Source: PNNG01 sp964577055
Lineage (GTDB): Bacteria > Bacteroidota > Bacteroidia > UBA7662
Direction: 5' to 3'
Length of the DNA: 64,000 bases
Assembly: GCA_964577055.1 (NCBI GenBank)
Contig: CAZNWC010000001.1
Coordinates: 271,070 to 335,069, forward strand
The position numbers and the translations under genes were made by a program. The notes under the pieces are model-generated. The model worked only from the letters and a program-made list of their open reading frames with translations. It was not told the DNA's origin and did no database searches. Each line of letters begins with the position of its first letter. Within the stretch, counting starts at the first letter, position 1. Below are positions 1 through 8,160 of this stretch, in pieces.

Positions 1-1
1 T

Positions 2-277
2 GCCTTGCGTAAACTTTTGGCCGATGCCAAACTCAAACCCTACTTCGAACCTGGCTTAAAAGTGCAGTCAGAAGCCAGTATTTTGGCTGCCGATGGAAGC
101 TTGCATCGTCCCGACCGGCTGGTGTATTTACAGGATGAGGTGGTGGTACTCGAATTCAAAACCGGCGCACCGCTTCCCAAACACCAAGCACAACTGGATG
201 CCTATGTAGGGCTCTTGCATGAAATGGGGCTTCGTGCAAGGGGTGAACTTGTTTATTTGACCTTAGACCCCCTGTAA
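2..277 (+). CDS. C-terminal end of a UvrD/RecB-like helicase-nuclease (partial)
   Basis: The reading frame is open at the left window edge, so this is the tail of a longer gene. The visible part holds a PD-(D/E)XK nuclease core: an Asp in RPDRLV, then a hydrophobic strand ending in EFKTG, where Glu and Lys form the metal-dependent nuclease triad with the Asp. A QLDAYVGLL helix follows, as in the C-terminal nuclease domain of AddA/RecB-type UvrD helicases. In Bacteroidota such a tail usually belongs to an AddAB-like enzyme that processes double-strand breaks. The helicase part is outside the window, so the parent protein is inferred. A lone RecB-family nuclease is the alternative. The stop is followed after one base by the next gene. 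Confidence 0.6.
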   Translation, partial: ALRKLLADAKLKPYFEPGLKVQSEASILAADGSLHRPDRLVYLQDEVVVLEFKTGAPLPKHQAQLDAYVGLLHEMGLRARGELVYLTLDPL

Positions 278-278
278 A

Positions 279-815
279 ATGCAAAAACACCCCTACCTGG
301 CAAGTTGCTTGACAGAAGCCTTGCGCTACAAACAGCTCGGCGATGCTGTTCTGGAACGCCTAACAGCAGCACAACTGCATTTTCAGCCACATGCCGAAAT
401 GAACAGCATTGCCATGTTGGTACACCATCTATCGGGCAATATGCGCAGCCGGTTCACTGATTTTTTAAGCAGTGATGGCGAAAAAAGCTGGCGCCAGCGG
501 GATGCAGAATTTGAGCCGATAGGTTGGACAAAAACCGAAATTTTGGCAGCTTGGGAAGGCGGTTGGGACATTTACCTGGGTGTTTTGCACACATTGACCG
601 AGGCCGACCTGGACAAAATTGTACACATCAGGGCCGAACCACACAGTGTTTGGGAAGCTTTGCAACGGCAGCAAGCACACTATCCTTACCACGTTGGCCA
701 AATGACCTTGCTTGGCAAATGGCTGCTGGGCGAGCAGTGGGAATCGTTGTCGATTCCAAAAAACCAAAGCCAGGCGTATTTAACCGCGATGAAACAAAAA
801 TTTAAAAAACCTTAA
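279..815 (+). CDS. DinB-like (DUF1572) protein
   Basis: The 178-residue protein matches the DinB/DUF1572 type of four-helix bundle. It has the early HHLSGNM motif near residue 49, the downstream FTDFLSSDGE stretch, and a late HYPYHVGQ segment whose histidines would complete a metal site. Family members are cytosolic, and some act as thiol-dependent transferases, but most have no known substrate. The ATG lies two bases after the preceding stop, so the two are probably co-transcribed. The family call is fairly secure; the function is unknown. Confidence 0.75.
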   Translation: MQKHPYLASCLTEALRYKQLGDAVLERLTAAQLHFQPHAEMNSIAMLVHHLSGNMRSRFTDFLSSDGEKSWRQRDAEFEPIGWTKTEILAAWEGGWDIYLGVLHTLTEADLDKIVHIRAEPHSVWEALQRQQAHYPYHVGQMTLLGKWLLGEQWESLSIPKNQSQAYLTAMKQKFKKP

Positions 816-854
816 TACGTATGGTCACTCGCACAAAAAGTATTTACTTACAGC

Positions 855-1544
855 ATGCATGCCGTACAACTCATTCCCATCAAACTCAAACTCAGCAATG
901 CCTATTTGCTCATTGGGCACGACGGGGTAGTGTTGGTTGATACGGGCTTGGCATCGGACGTGGAAGCCATTGAAGATGTATTGCTGGCCCAAAACCTCAG
1001 TGGGGCCGACATCAAGCTGATTTTGCACACCCATGGCCATGCTGACCATGTGGGCGGCACCGCCAGTTTGGTCGCCAAATACCATTGCATCACCGCCTTG
1101 GGTGCAGCAGATTTGCAACAGGTGCTTGCAGGAAAAAACAATCGCCTCAAGCCCACCCGCTTGATGGGCAAATGGCTCATTCCCTTTGTAGACAAACCAT
1201 TTACACCTTTCACGCCCGACTGGTTGTTGCACGAAAGCAGCTCATTGGCTTCGTTTGGTGTAGATGCCGACATCCTTTTTACGCCTGGACATACGGCAGG
1301 AAGCTTGAGTATTTTGTTAGCCGATGGCAGGGCCGTGGTGGGCGATGTGCTGATGGGCGGCTATATGGGCGGACATTTTTTTCCGCACTTAGCCGATTAC
1401 CATTATTTCGCCGACGATTTGGCGCAAGTGCATGCGAGCATCAACAAGTTGGTATCGGCTGGCGTTAGCAGCTGGTACCCCGGGCATGGTGGGCCGTTGA
1501 CAACAAAATCGGTTCTCAAGCGTTTTGCCCACGTCATCCATTAA
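855..1544 (+). CDS. MBL-fold metallo-hydrolase
   Basis: The 229-residue protein has the metallo-beta-lactamase signature HTHGHADHVGG near residue 58, which binds two metals. The later ligands are visible as FTPGHTAGS, the Asp in VVGDVLMGG, and the final YPGHGGP histidine. This is the glyoxalase II/hydrolase type without a beta-CASP domain. There is no signal peptide, so it is cytosolic. The substrate cannot be read from sequence; thioesters, lactones or phosphodiesters are possible. The ATG at 855 is preferred because the protein begins directly with the first strand. Confidence 0.8.
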   Translation: MHAVQLIPIKLKLSNAYLLIGHDGVVLVDTGLASDVEAIEDVLLAQNLSGADIKLILHTHGHADHVGGTASLVAKYHCITALGAADLQQVLAGKNNRLKPTRLMGKWLIPFVDKPFTPFTPDWLLHESSSLASFGVDADILFTPGHTAGSLSILLADGRAVVGDVLMGGYMGGHFFPHLADYHYFADDLAQVHASINKLVSAGVSSWYPGHGGPLTTKSVLKRFAHVIH

Positions 1545-1557
1545 ATCAAAAATTTGC

Positions 1558-1992
1558 TTGAAAAAGTACTTGCTATTGCTTGCTGCCATTGCCTTATTGA
1601 GCATGCGCCCTTTGCACAATGCTCCTGTCCACACCCTTTGGGTTTACGTGGTAGGCATCAGCCCAAAAACTGATTCAAAAGTGAATGTAGGCCTGTACCG
1701 TGCCGAAGACAATTTCCCGAAACGTGAGGGCACATACAAGCACCAAATTGTTGCAGGCACACAAGACACGATCAAAGTCAAATTTGAAATTCCTTTTGGC
1801 ACTTATGCCCTGGCGGCTTCACACGACCTGAATGCCAACAATAAACTTGAAAAAAATGCATTCGGGTATCCGGAAGAGCCATTTGGCTTTTCGCGCGGCT
1901 ACCGTCCAACCATACGCGCACCTCGTTTTGCCGACTGTTCTTTCCAATTTAGCAAGCAAAACCAGCTGATATACTTGCGGGTGCAACCCTAA
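1558..1992 (+). CDS. DUF2141-like secreted protein
   Basis: A short secreted protein of about 144 residues. An upstream TTG at 1525 lies inside the preceding gene. The TTG at 1558 is preferred because it opens directly with a signal peptide (LKKYLLLLAAIALL). The mature part has VGLYRAEDNFP and later ALAASHDLNANNKLEKN, which resembles the DUF2141 beta-sandwich family (FAVALFHDENGDGKLD-type motif). Family members are periplasmic or extracellular and uncharacterised. The family assignment rests on motif resemblance only. Confidence 0.65.
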   Translation: MKKYLLLLAAIALLSMRPLHNAPVHTLWVYVVGISPKTDSKVNVGLYRAEDNFPKREGTYKHQIVAGTQDTIKVKFEIPFGTYALAASHDLNANNKLEKNAFGYPEEPFGFSRGYRPTIRAPRFADCSFQFSKQNQLIYLRVQP

Positions 1993-2014
1993 GTATTTTT
2001 GCATTCATGGTGTC

Positions 2015-2146
2015 ATGTCCACATCGGCCCAGGCGCGGTTGACCCAACCGGTAGCAATTGTACGCTTTGAGAAATCGTGGCACAGTGTGTTTCATACCGA
2101 AACCGACAAATTCACCACCGAAATGCTGCGTTTTATGGGCCTGTAA
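2015..2146 (+). CDS. possible small protein of 43 residues
   Basis: An ATG-to-TAA frame of 43 codons fills the gap between the DUF2141-like gene and the CLC gene. Its translation begins MSTSAQARLTQP and ends in FTTEMLRFMGL, with a charged and aromatic middle (FEKSWHSVFHTETDKF). Codon choice resembles the neighbouring genes and the composition is protein-like. No family is recognised. It could be a real small protein or the remnant of a larger gene. Its position just before the transporter gene gives no clear functional hint. Confidence 0.35.
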   Translation: MSTSAQARLTQPVAIVRFEKSWHSVFHTETDKFTTEMLRFMGL

Positions 2147-2201
2147 GCCAATAATACCTATCTTTCGGCTGCCTCGCTGAGGTGGTACGGATGAAAAAGC
2201 T

Positions 2202-3461
2202 ATGCGGTTTTTAAGGAAGCATTTCCCTTTGCACCCTTTGGCTTGGCGCAATCGCTGGTGGTGGTTGGGTTGGGCCTTGGTGGTGGCTTTGCTTGCGGGC
2301 AGTTCCTCGGCTTTGTTTTTGGCTGTGCTCGATGCGCTCACCCAACTGCGTGGCGAGCAAAAATGGCTCATTTACCTCTTGCCTTTGGCTGGCTGGTGGG
2401 TGGGCTGGCTGTATCAGCGTTTTGGTGGGTTGGCAGGCCGTGGAAACAACCAATTGATCGACGAATTCCATGAGCGCCAAGGCGGCGTTCCCTGGGTGAT
2501 GGCGCCTTTGGTACTGCTGGGCACCTGGCTCACGCATGCCTTTGGCGGCTCGGCCGGGCGCGAAGGAACGGCGGTGCAAATGGGAGCTTCTTTGGCGCAG
2601 GCCTTGGGAAATCGGCTTGGAGCTACACGCCAGCAACAGCGGGCACTGCTGCTCATGGGCATGGCAGGTGGCTTTGGGGCCGTTTTTGGCACCCCGCTGG
2701 CTGGAGCCGCTTTTGCCATAGAAGTGCTGGGCAAAGGCCAACACCGTTACCGACAATTGCTCCCCGCCTTGCTCACGGCCTGGGCTGCACACGGTATTTG
2801 TTTGGTTTGGGGCATCGAGCACACCCCTTTCACACGGCTTCATCCTTTGACCTTAGAAGCTGCCGGGCTGTTTGCCTTGGGGGCTGCAGCCCTGGCTTTT
2901 GGACTGGCAGCCCGTTTATTCAGCAGTTTGGGGCATTTTTTTAGTAGTCAACTGGCCCATTGGCTCCCCAACTTGCCCCTGCGTGCTTTTGTTGGCGGCT
3001 TGTTGTTGAGCTTGGTCTTTTGGCTTACGCAGAACGATCGTTATTTGGGTTTGGGAGTACCTGTCATCTTGGAAGCCTTTGACCAGCCCCTTCCTTGGTA
3101 CGACTTTCTGGCCAAAACCCTCTACACCACCTTTACCTTAGGGGCAGGCTTCAAAGGTGGCGAAGTCACGCCCCTCTTTTTTACCGGTGCCACGCTGGGC
3201 AGCAGTTTGTCGGCCCTACTGCCCTTGCCCACCACTTGGCTGGCGGCCCTGGGTTTGGTAGCCGTATTTGCCGGAGCCACCAACACCCCCTTGGCCTGTG
3301 CCCTTTTAGGGGCTGAATTGTTTGGCTGGATGTTGTTTCCGGTGGCCCTGCCGGTGTGTTGGCTGGCCGTGGGGGTGTCGGGACCGGCGGGGATTTACAG
3401 CAGTCAGCCCGCCTTTGCCTTTAAATTGGAGCGCTTGCTGCACAAACCCAAACCCTCGTGA
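2202..3461 (+). CDS. CLC-family antiporter, fluoride type
   Basis: The 419-residue polytopic membrane protein belongs to the CLC family. The gating-glutamate motif is GREGTAVQ (Glu about 121) instead of the canonical GREGP. The canonical selectivity motif GSGIP is replaced by GRGNNQLIDE (residues 79-88). The late motif is GFKGGEVTPLF, with a Thr at about 324. These three changes together are those of CLC-F fluoride/proton antiporters rather than chloride transporters. It would export fluoride using the proton gradient across the inner membrane. No fluoride riboswitch was recognised upstream. The family is certain; ion specificity is inferred from the motifs. Confidence 0.85.
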   Translation: MRFLRKHFPLHPLAWRNRWWWLGWALVVALLAGSSSALFLAVLDALTQLRGEQKWLIYLLPLAGWWVGWLYQRFGGLAGRGNNQLIDEFHERQGGVPWVMAPLVLLGTWLTHAFGGSAGREGTAVQMGASLAQALGNRLGATRQQQRALLLMGMAGGFGAVFGTPLAGAAFAIEVLGKGQHRYRQLLPALLTAWAAHGICLVWGIEHTPFTRLHPLTLEAAGLFALGAAALAFGLAARLFSSLGHFFSSQLAHWLPNLPLRAFVGGLLLSLVFWLTQNDRYLGLGVPVILEAFDQPLPWYDFLAKTLYTTFTLGAGFKGGEVTPLFFTGATLGSSLSALLPLPTTWLAALGLVAVFAGATNTPLACALLGAELFGWMLFPVALPVCWLAVGVSGPAGIYSSQPAFAFKLERLLHKPKPS

Positions 3462-3481
3462 ATATGTAAAACCTTTGCCAT

Positions 3482-3871
3482 TTGAAAAAACTACTCCTCC
3501 TTGTTTTGTTGGGATTTGCCCAAACAACTTTGGCGCAACAAACAGCTGCCGACCTGGCCCAAGCCCAGCTCGATGCCTACAACCAGCGCGATTTAACGGC
3601 ATTTTTACTGCCGTATGCCGACAGTGTGGCGGTGTACACCTTTCCCAACCAATTGCAATACCGCGGTAAGGAACAAATGCGCAAGGTGTATGGCGAGATG
3701 TTTCAAAACCTGCCAGACTTGCATTGCACCCTGGTAAACCGCATGGTGATGGGCAATACGGTCATCGACCAAGAATCGGTGGTATTTCGAAAAGGCGAAA
3801 AGCCCTTGCAAGCCATTGCCATTTACAAGGTGCAGGCGGGCAAAATTGCAGAGGTGTATTTCATTTTTTAA
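3482..3871 (+). CDS. secreted NTF2/SnoaL-like protein
   Basis: A 129-residue protein that starts at TTG and opens with a clear signal peptide (LLLLVLLGFAQTTLAQ). The rest has the SnoaL/nuclear-transport-factor-2 pattern: AQLDAYNQRDLTAFLLPYADSV, then YRGKEQMRKVY, and a final strand IYKVQAGKIAEVYF. Such cone-shaped folds bind small ligands, and many have no enzyme activity. It is exported to the periplasm or beyond. The gene follows the CLC gene by 20 bases and may share its transcript. The specific role is unknown. Confidence 0.75.
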   Translation: MKKLLLLVLLGFAQTTLAQQTAADLAQAQLDAYNQRDLTAFLLPYADSVAVYTFPNQLQYRGKEQMRKVYGEMFQNLPDLHCTLVNRMVMGNTVIDQESVVFRKGEKPLQAIAIYKVQAGKIAEVYFIF

Positions 3872-3901
3872 TCCTATCGCCCGCTTTCTTCGGCTAAATT
3901 T

Positions 3902-3909
3902 TAACTTTG
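3902..3909 (+). promoter_or_regulatory. Bacteroidota -7 promoter element for mtgA
   Basis: TAACTTTG matches the Bacteroidota -7 consensus TANNTTTG and lies 24 bases before the mtgA ATG. No convincing -33 TTTG partner was found at the expected spacing. Confidence 0.4.
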
Positions 3910-3933
3910 GGCAGCTTTTGAAAGCGCCCTGGC

Positions 3934-4623
3934 ATGAAAAAACTGCTCCGTTTTGTTCGCAACCTTTTGCTTTGGTGGTTTGGCATCACCATTGGCCTCA
4001 CCTTGCTGTATCGTTTTGTGCCGGTGCCCTTCACCCCTTTGATGGTGATACGCCTGTTGGAGGAGCCTTTGGCCGGACAAAAACACCGTTGGTACCGCGA
4101 CTGGGTGGCGTATGACCAAATTTCGCCCCATTTGGTCAAAGCCGTGGTGGCCAGCGAAGACCAACGTTTCATGGAACACTGGGGGTTTGACCTCAAGGCC
4201 ATCGAAAAAGCCTACAAGCGCAACCAAAAAGGCAAAAAGCGCAAATTGGGCGGCAGCACCATCAGCATGCAAACGGCCAAAAACGTGTTTTTGTGGCCTG
4301 GCAGAACCTGGGTGCGTAAAGGATTGGAAGCTTATTTTACCGGATTGATCGAGCTGTTGTGGTCGAAAGAGCGCATCATGGAGGTGTACCTCAACAGCAT
4401 CGAAATGGGCGCCGGCATTTATGGGGCCGAAGCCGCTGCACAGGCCTGGTTCAACAAACCCGCCGCCCAACTCAGTGCAGGCGAAGCGGCGCGCATAGCT
4501 GCTTGTTTGCCCGATCCACGCCGACGCAATCCCGCGCGACCATCGTCCTATGTGGCTGGCAGGGCCCTGAAAATCAGGGGCATGGTGTACAAACTTCCCA
4601 AAGAAGCCTTTCCCCTGCCTTAG
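3934..4623 (+). CDS. mtgA: monofunctional biosynthetic peptidoglycan transglycosylase
   Basis: A 229-residue GT51 enzyme. One N-terminal membrane anchor (about residues 8-28) is followed by the catalytic motif ASEDQRFMEHWGFD, with the catalytic Glu at about 75. Then come GGSTISMQTAKN, RKGLEAYFTGLIE, and EVYLNSIEMGAGIYGAEAAA, the ordered GT51 motifs. It polymerises lipid II into glycan strands on the outer face of the inner membrane. The length fits monofunctional MtgA, and no transpeptidase domain is present. Its stop codon overlaps the stop of the convergent esterase gene by three bases. Confidence 0.93.
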   Translation: MKKLLRFVRNLLLWWFGITIGLTLLYRFVPVPFTPLMVIRLLEEPLAGQKHRWYRDWVAYDQISPHLVKAVVASEDQRFMEHWGFDLKAIEKAYKRNQKGKKRKLGGSTISMQTAKNVFLWPGRTWVRKGLEAYFTGLIELLWSKERIMEVYLNSIEMGAGIYGAEAAAQAWFNKPAAQLSAGEAARIAACLPDPRRRNPARPSSYVAGRALKIRGMVYKLPKEAFPLP

Positions 4624-6020
4624 CGTTTCACAAAGCGGCTGTAAAGCACTTCGCTGCCCACCGAAAGTTCGAGCAGGTACACCCCTTGGTCCAGTTGGTC
4701 AACCGCGATGGAATCGCCGCTGCGCCATTCGTTTTGGAGGCAAATTTTGCCCCTGGCATCTTGAATGCGATAATAGGCCGTATCGGCAGCACCGGGCAGC
4801 TCCACAAAAAGGCGGTCGGTGGTGGGGTTGGGATACACCTTCACCTCCCTGAAATCGGGATGTTTGAAGCCCGTGCTTTGGGCGAATAGCCACTGATAGG
4901 CGGCCCCAAATTCGCGGCGCCAAAACCATTCGCTGTGCTGTCCGTCGGCCTTCACTACCAACTGCACCTCATCGGCTGTAAAACCAACCGCCATCAAATC
5001 GCTGCGCAATTGGGTACATTGGGCCACAAGGTTGGCACTTTCGAGGGCACCCGCCAATACGTAAAAACGCATGGGTTGCTGTTTGCCTATTTGGCTAATT
5101 TGAGAGTACACCGAAGGACTGAACCACAAACTCGGAGAAAAAACCAGGGCTTTGCTGAACGTATTTTGGTACTGCATGGCTGCGTATTGCGAAATGAGTC
5201 CACCCATGCTGCTGCCGCCTATGGCCGTGCCTGCGCGGGTGCTGTCGGTGCGGTAACGCGCGTCGATCCAGGGTTTGAGGGTTTGTACGATAAAGTCGAC
5301 GTATTCGTCGCCCTGTCCGCCCCCGTACTGCGCATTCACCCAGGGGCTGTACTCGTTGATGCGTTGCCCTCCTCCGTTGTTGATGCCCACCACGATGGCC
5401 CCATGGTTGCCTTGGGCGTGCAATTGACTCAAGGTTTCGTCTATTTGCCATTCGCCGGCAAAGGCCGTGAGATTGTCGAACAGGTTTTGGCCATCGTGCA
5501 AATAAATCACCGGATAGCGTTTGGCGGTAGCCGTGGCATAATCGGGCGGCAGGTACAGCCAAATGCGGCGGTAGCGGTTGAGTTGGGGCATGTAAAAGCT
5601 GTCGGTAAGCAGCTGCACCTGGGCGTTGGCCGTGCTGTTGCCACCGCCGCCACCTCCGCCGTGCAAATCTTCCCAACTCAGCACCGAGAGGTTCACCGTA
5701 TCGCCATTGCCGTAGGTGAAGCTGCGGTTGGGCAGTTGGCTGCCGCTGGCATTGCCTTCAACCGTTGCCCAGCTGCCGCGGGTAAACTTAAACTGTATGG
5801 TGCCGGTACCGGCGGGCAGGGTGATGAGCCAGGAGCTGTCGGGTTGGCGCACCAAGGCATGGGCAGCGCTGCCGGGGTTCCAGCTGTTGAACGAACCAGC
5901 GATGTACAAAGTGGCATTCGACGGGGTGTAGGCTGGTACCTGGGTGATGCGAAAAGTAACCTGCGCTTGACCGACCAAAGCCAGCAACAAAAACGAAACA
6001 GACAGAAAAATAGATTTCAT
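4620..6020 (-). CDS. secreted esterase with N-terminal CBM-like domain and T9SS sorting domain
   Basis: The 466-residue protein starts with a signal peptide. Residues about 20-115 form a starch-binding/CBM20-48-like beta domain (LYIAGSFNSWNPG, then QFKFTRGSW). A polyglycine linker follows near residues 121-127. The catalytic part is an esterase-D type alpha/beta hydrolase (PF00756-like), with PVIYLHDGQNLF, the nucleophile elbow GGSSMGG (Ser about 271), and a late HSEWFWRREF histidine. The C-terminus has VKVYPNPTTDRL and a final VLYSRFVKR, a type A sorting signal. It is probably secreted through T9SS and cleaves carbohydrate-linked or siderophore-like esters. The substrate is unknown. Confidence 0.85.
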   Translation of the reverse strand: MKSIFLSVSFLLLALVGQAQVTFRITQVPAYTPSNATLYIAGSFNSWNPGSAAHALVRQPDSSWLITLPAGTGTIQFKFTRGSWATVEGNASGSQLPNRSFTYGNGDTVNLSVLSWEDLHGGGGGGGNSTANAQVQLLTDSFYMPQLNRYRRIWLYLPPDYATATAKRYPVIYLHDGQNLFDNLTAFAGEWQIDETLSQLHAQGNHGAIVVGINNGGGQRINEYSPWVNAQYGGGQGDEYVDFIVQTLKPWIDARYRTDSTRAGTAIGGSSMGGLISQYAAMQYQNTFSKALVFSPSLWFSPSVYSQISQIGKQQPMRFYVLAGALESANLVAQCTQLRSDLMAVGFTADEVQLVVKADGQHSEWFWRREFGAAYQWLFAQSTGFKHPDFREVKVYPNPTTDRLFVELPGAADTAYYRIQDARGKICLQNEWRSGDSIAVDQLDQGVYLLELSVGSEVLYSRFVKR

Positions 6021-6073
6021 GCGTAAAAAAAGCTGCGGTTAAGGCGGGCCGACAGAAAGCTGTGTGAAGCGTG

Positions 6074-6081
6074 TATCTTTG
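6074..6081 (+). promoter_or_regulatory. Bacteroidota -7 promoter element
   Basis: TATCTTTG, an exact TANNTTTG match, lies 7 bases before the ATG of the LptF/LptG gene. The predicted start of transcription is at or next to the start codon. Confidence 0.45.
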
Positions 6082-6088
6082 TCGGCGT

Positions 6089-7171
6089 ATGAAGATACTC
6101 GATTGGTACATCATCCGGAAATTTATCGGCAGCTATGTATTTGGCTTGGGTATTTTCATCGCCATTGCGGTGATGTTCGACCTCACCGAAAAAATTGATG
6201 GCATGTTGCAGCGCAATGCCCCGCTGAGTGAGATTGTATTCGATTATTACTTCAACTTCATTCCCTATTTCGCCAACCTGTTCAGCGGACTGTTCACCTT
6301 TTTGACGGTGATTTTTTTCACGTCGAAATTGGCTGCCAAAAGTGAATTTGTGGCCATGTTGGGCAGCGGCATCGAGTTCAGGCGACTGTTGGTCCCCTAC
6401 CTGGTGGCTGCGGGCATCATCGCATTGTCGAATTGGGTGCTGGCCAGCTGGGTTTTGCCACCGGCCAACAAAGAGCGCATTGCCTTTGAAAACAAATACA
6501 TCCGCGGTACTTTTTACTACAGCAAACGCAACATCCATTTCCAAACCCAACCGGGTGTTTTGGCCTATTTAGAAACGTATTCAACGCCCGACAGTGCTGG
6601 CTTCCGCTTTTCGATGGAAGATTTGCGTACAGGTGAATTGCGGAGCAAACTCATGTGCGACCGCATTGTGTGGGACAGCGCCAAACAACGCTGGCGGATG
6701 GAAGGCTGCACCCTGCGCGAATTGCCCAGCGACAGTGCCGAAAAGCTTATCATGTTGGGTAGCCTTGATTCGGCTCTGAGCTTTACCCCCGATGAATTTG
6801 GCCGTCCCCTGGCCGAAGATGCTGCCTTGCTCAACAACAGGCAGCTGCAAGACCACATCGACCGCGAGCGCCTCAAGGGCAGCGGCGGCATCGAAGCTTT
6901 TGTGCTCGAAAAACACAACCGCCTGGCCGTGCCCTTCAGCACCTTCATTTTGGCCATCATGGGCGTGAGTTTGTCGTCGCGCAAGGTACGCGGGGGCATC
7001 GGCTTGCAACTGGGCATTGGGGTGGGATTGTGTTTTATCTACATCCTCATGTTCCGCTTTTCGCTCACATTTGCCACCAAAGGCAGCCTGCCTCCTTTTG
7101 TGGCAGCCTGGACCCCCAATATTGTTTTCGGCATTTTAACCGCCTACCTCTACCGTGTTGCCCCCAAATAA
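6089..7171 (+). CDS. LptF/LptG family lipopolysaccharide export permease
   Basis: This is a YjgP/YjgQ-family permease of about 360 residues. The N-terminus MKILDWYIIRKFIGSYVFGL is typical, with three N-terminal membrane segments. A long periplasmic beta-jellyroll (roughly residues 120-270) follows, then three C-terminal membrane helices. It would form part of the LptB2FG ABC transporter that pulls LPS from the inner membrane and hands it to LptC. LptF and LptG cannot be told apart here. A GTG at 6071 would add six residues, but the ATG at 6089 fits the family start. The 3' end overlaps the next gene by 17 bases. Confidence 0.9.
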   Translation: MKILDWYIIRKFIGSYVFGLGIFIAIAVMFDLTEKIDGMLQRNAPLSEIVFDYYFNFIPYFANLFSGLFTFLTVIFFTSKLAAKSEFVAMLGSGIEFRRLLVPYLVAAGIIALSNWVLASWVLPPANKERIAFENKYIRGTFYYSKRNIHFQTQPGVLAYLETYSTPDSAGFRFSMEDLRTGELRSKLMCDRIVWDSAKQRWRMEGCTLRELPSDSAEKLIMLGSLDSALSFTPDEFGRPLAEDAALLNNRQLQDHIDRERLKGSGGIEAFVLEKHNRLAVPFSTFILAIMGVSLSSRKVRGGIGLQLGIGVGLCFIYILMFRFSLTFATKGSLPPFVAAWTPNIVFGILTAYLYRVAPK

Positions 7172-8081
7172 TCGCTCAGCCTTGGTGGAACTGCATTTTG
7201 TGGTTTTCATCTGGGGATTTACCGCCATTCTTGGCAAACTCATTACCCTCGAAGCCCTGCAATTGGTATGGTACCGCATGATGTTGGCTTTGGTGGGCGT
7301 TTACGCCTTCGCACGTTTTACCAAGGTGGCCTTGTGGTTGCCGCGTCAAGCGCAGTGGGCTTTGGCTGGCACCGGACTCATCATTGCCGCCCACTGGGTG
7401 ACTTTTTACCACGCCATCAAAATTTCGAACGTATCGGTGACGCTGGCCTGTTTTTCGTCGGGCGCCTTTTTCGCTTCTATTTTCGAACCGCTGCTGTACA
7501 AGCGCAAGGTGGTGTGGTACGAAATGATTTTGGGACTGATTTCGATTGCAGGTTTGTACCTCATTTTTAGTTTTGAAGCCCAGTACATGGCCGGCATCAT
7601 CACCGCCATTGTGAGTGCCAGCTTATCGGCCCTATTTGCGGTGATGAATGGACGATTCGCTCAGAAATACAACGCAGCAGCCGTGTCGGTGTACGAAATG
7701 GCAGGTGGCATTGCCGGTTTGAGCCTGTTGCTGCTGGCCGATACCGGTTATGCCAGCGGCAGTTATGCCCTGTCGGTGGCCGATTTGGGCTACCTGAGCA
7801 TCTTGGCCATCGTTTGTACGGCCTACCCCTTCATCGCCAGCATCAGGCTCATGCGCAAAATCACCCCATACACCTTTGTGTTGTCGGTGAACATGGAACC
7901 CATCTACGGCATTGTGCTGGCTTGGTTTATCTTTGGCGAAAGTGAACGTATGACGGGGCAGTTTTACCTGGGTACAGCGGTCATTTTGGGCACCCTCTTT
8001 GCCAACGCCATCCTCAAACATTATTACCGCCAAAAGGCCCTGAAGCTTGAAAAAGTTGGCACGTTTGCATCGCAGCCTTGA
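7155..8081 (+). CDS. EamA/DMT-family transporter
   Basis: A 308-residue protein with about ten predicted membrane helices in two EamA repeats. Repeat one contains FIWGFTAILGKLI and the WYRMMLAL motif; repeat two contains SVNMEPIYGIVLAWFIFGE, the EP-containing helix typical of drug/metabolite transporters. It is an inner-membrane permease, likely an exporter of amino acids or metabolites, but the substrate cannot be read. It starts at GTG 7155 (or TTG 7158), overlapping the LptF/LptG stop, which indicates translational coupling. Confidence 0.88.
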   Translation: MLPPNNRSALVELHFVVFIWGFTAILGKLITLEALQLVWYRMMLALVGVYAFARFTKVALWLPRQAQWALAGTGLIIAAHWVTFYHAIKISNVSVTLACFSSGAFFASIFEPLLYKRKVVWYEMILGLISIAGLYLIFSFEAQYMAGIITAIVSASLSALFAVMNGRFAQKYNAAAVSVYEMAGGIAGLSLLLLADTGYASGSYALSVADLGYLSILAIVCTAYPFIASIRLMRKITPYTFVLSVNMEPIYGIVLAWFIFGESERMTGQFYLGTAVILGTLFANAILKHYYRQKALKLEKVGTFASQP

Positions 8082-8160
8082 CTGCTGACAATCCTTCGCA
8101 CCAGGGCGTCACGCAAAAATTTCAGGCCGCTTGTTGAACGTTACAAACTGGCACATAGCA

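Noticed and set aside
1993..2201. Possible fluoride riboswitch before the CLC-F-type gene
   Set aside because: The conserved crcB pseudoknot sequences were not found; a small protein-like frame occupies the spacer instead.
4935..6026. Long plus-strand frame of 363 codons opposite the secreted esterase
   Set aside because: It lies fully antisense to a well-recognised esterase with signal peptide and sorting domain, and its translation has no recognisable motif.
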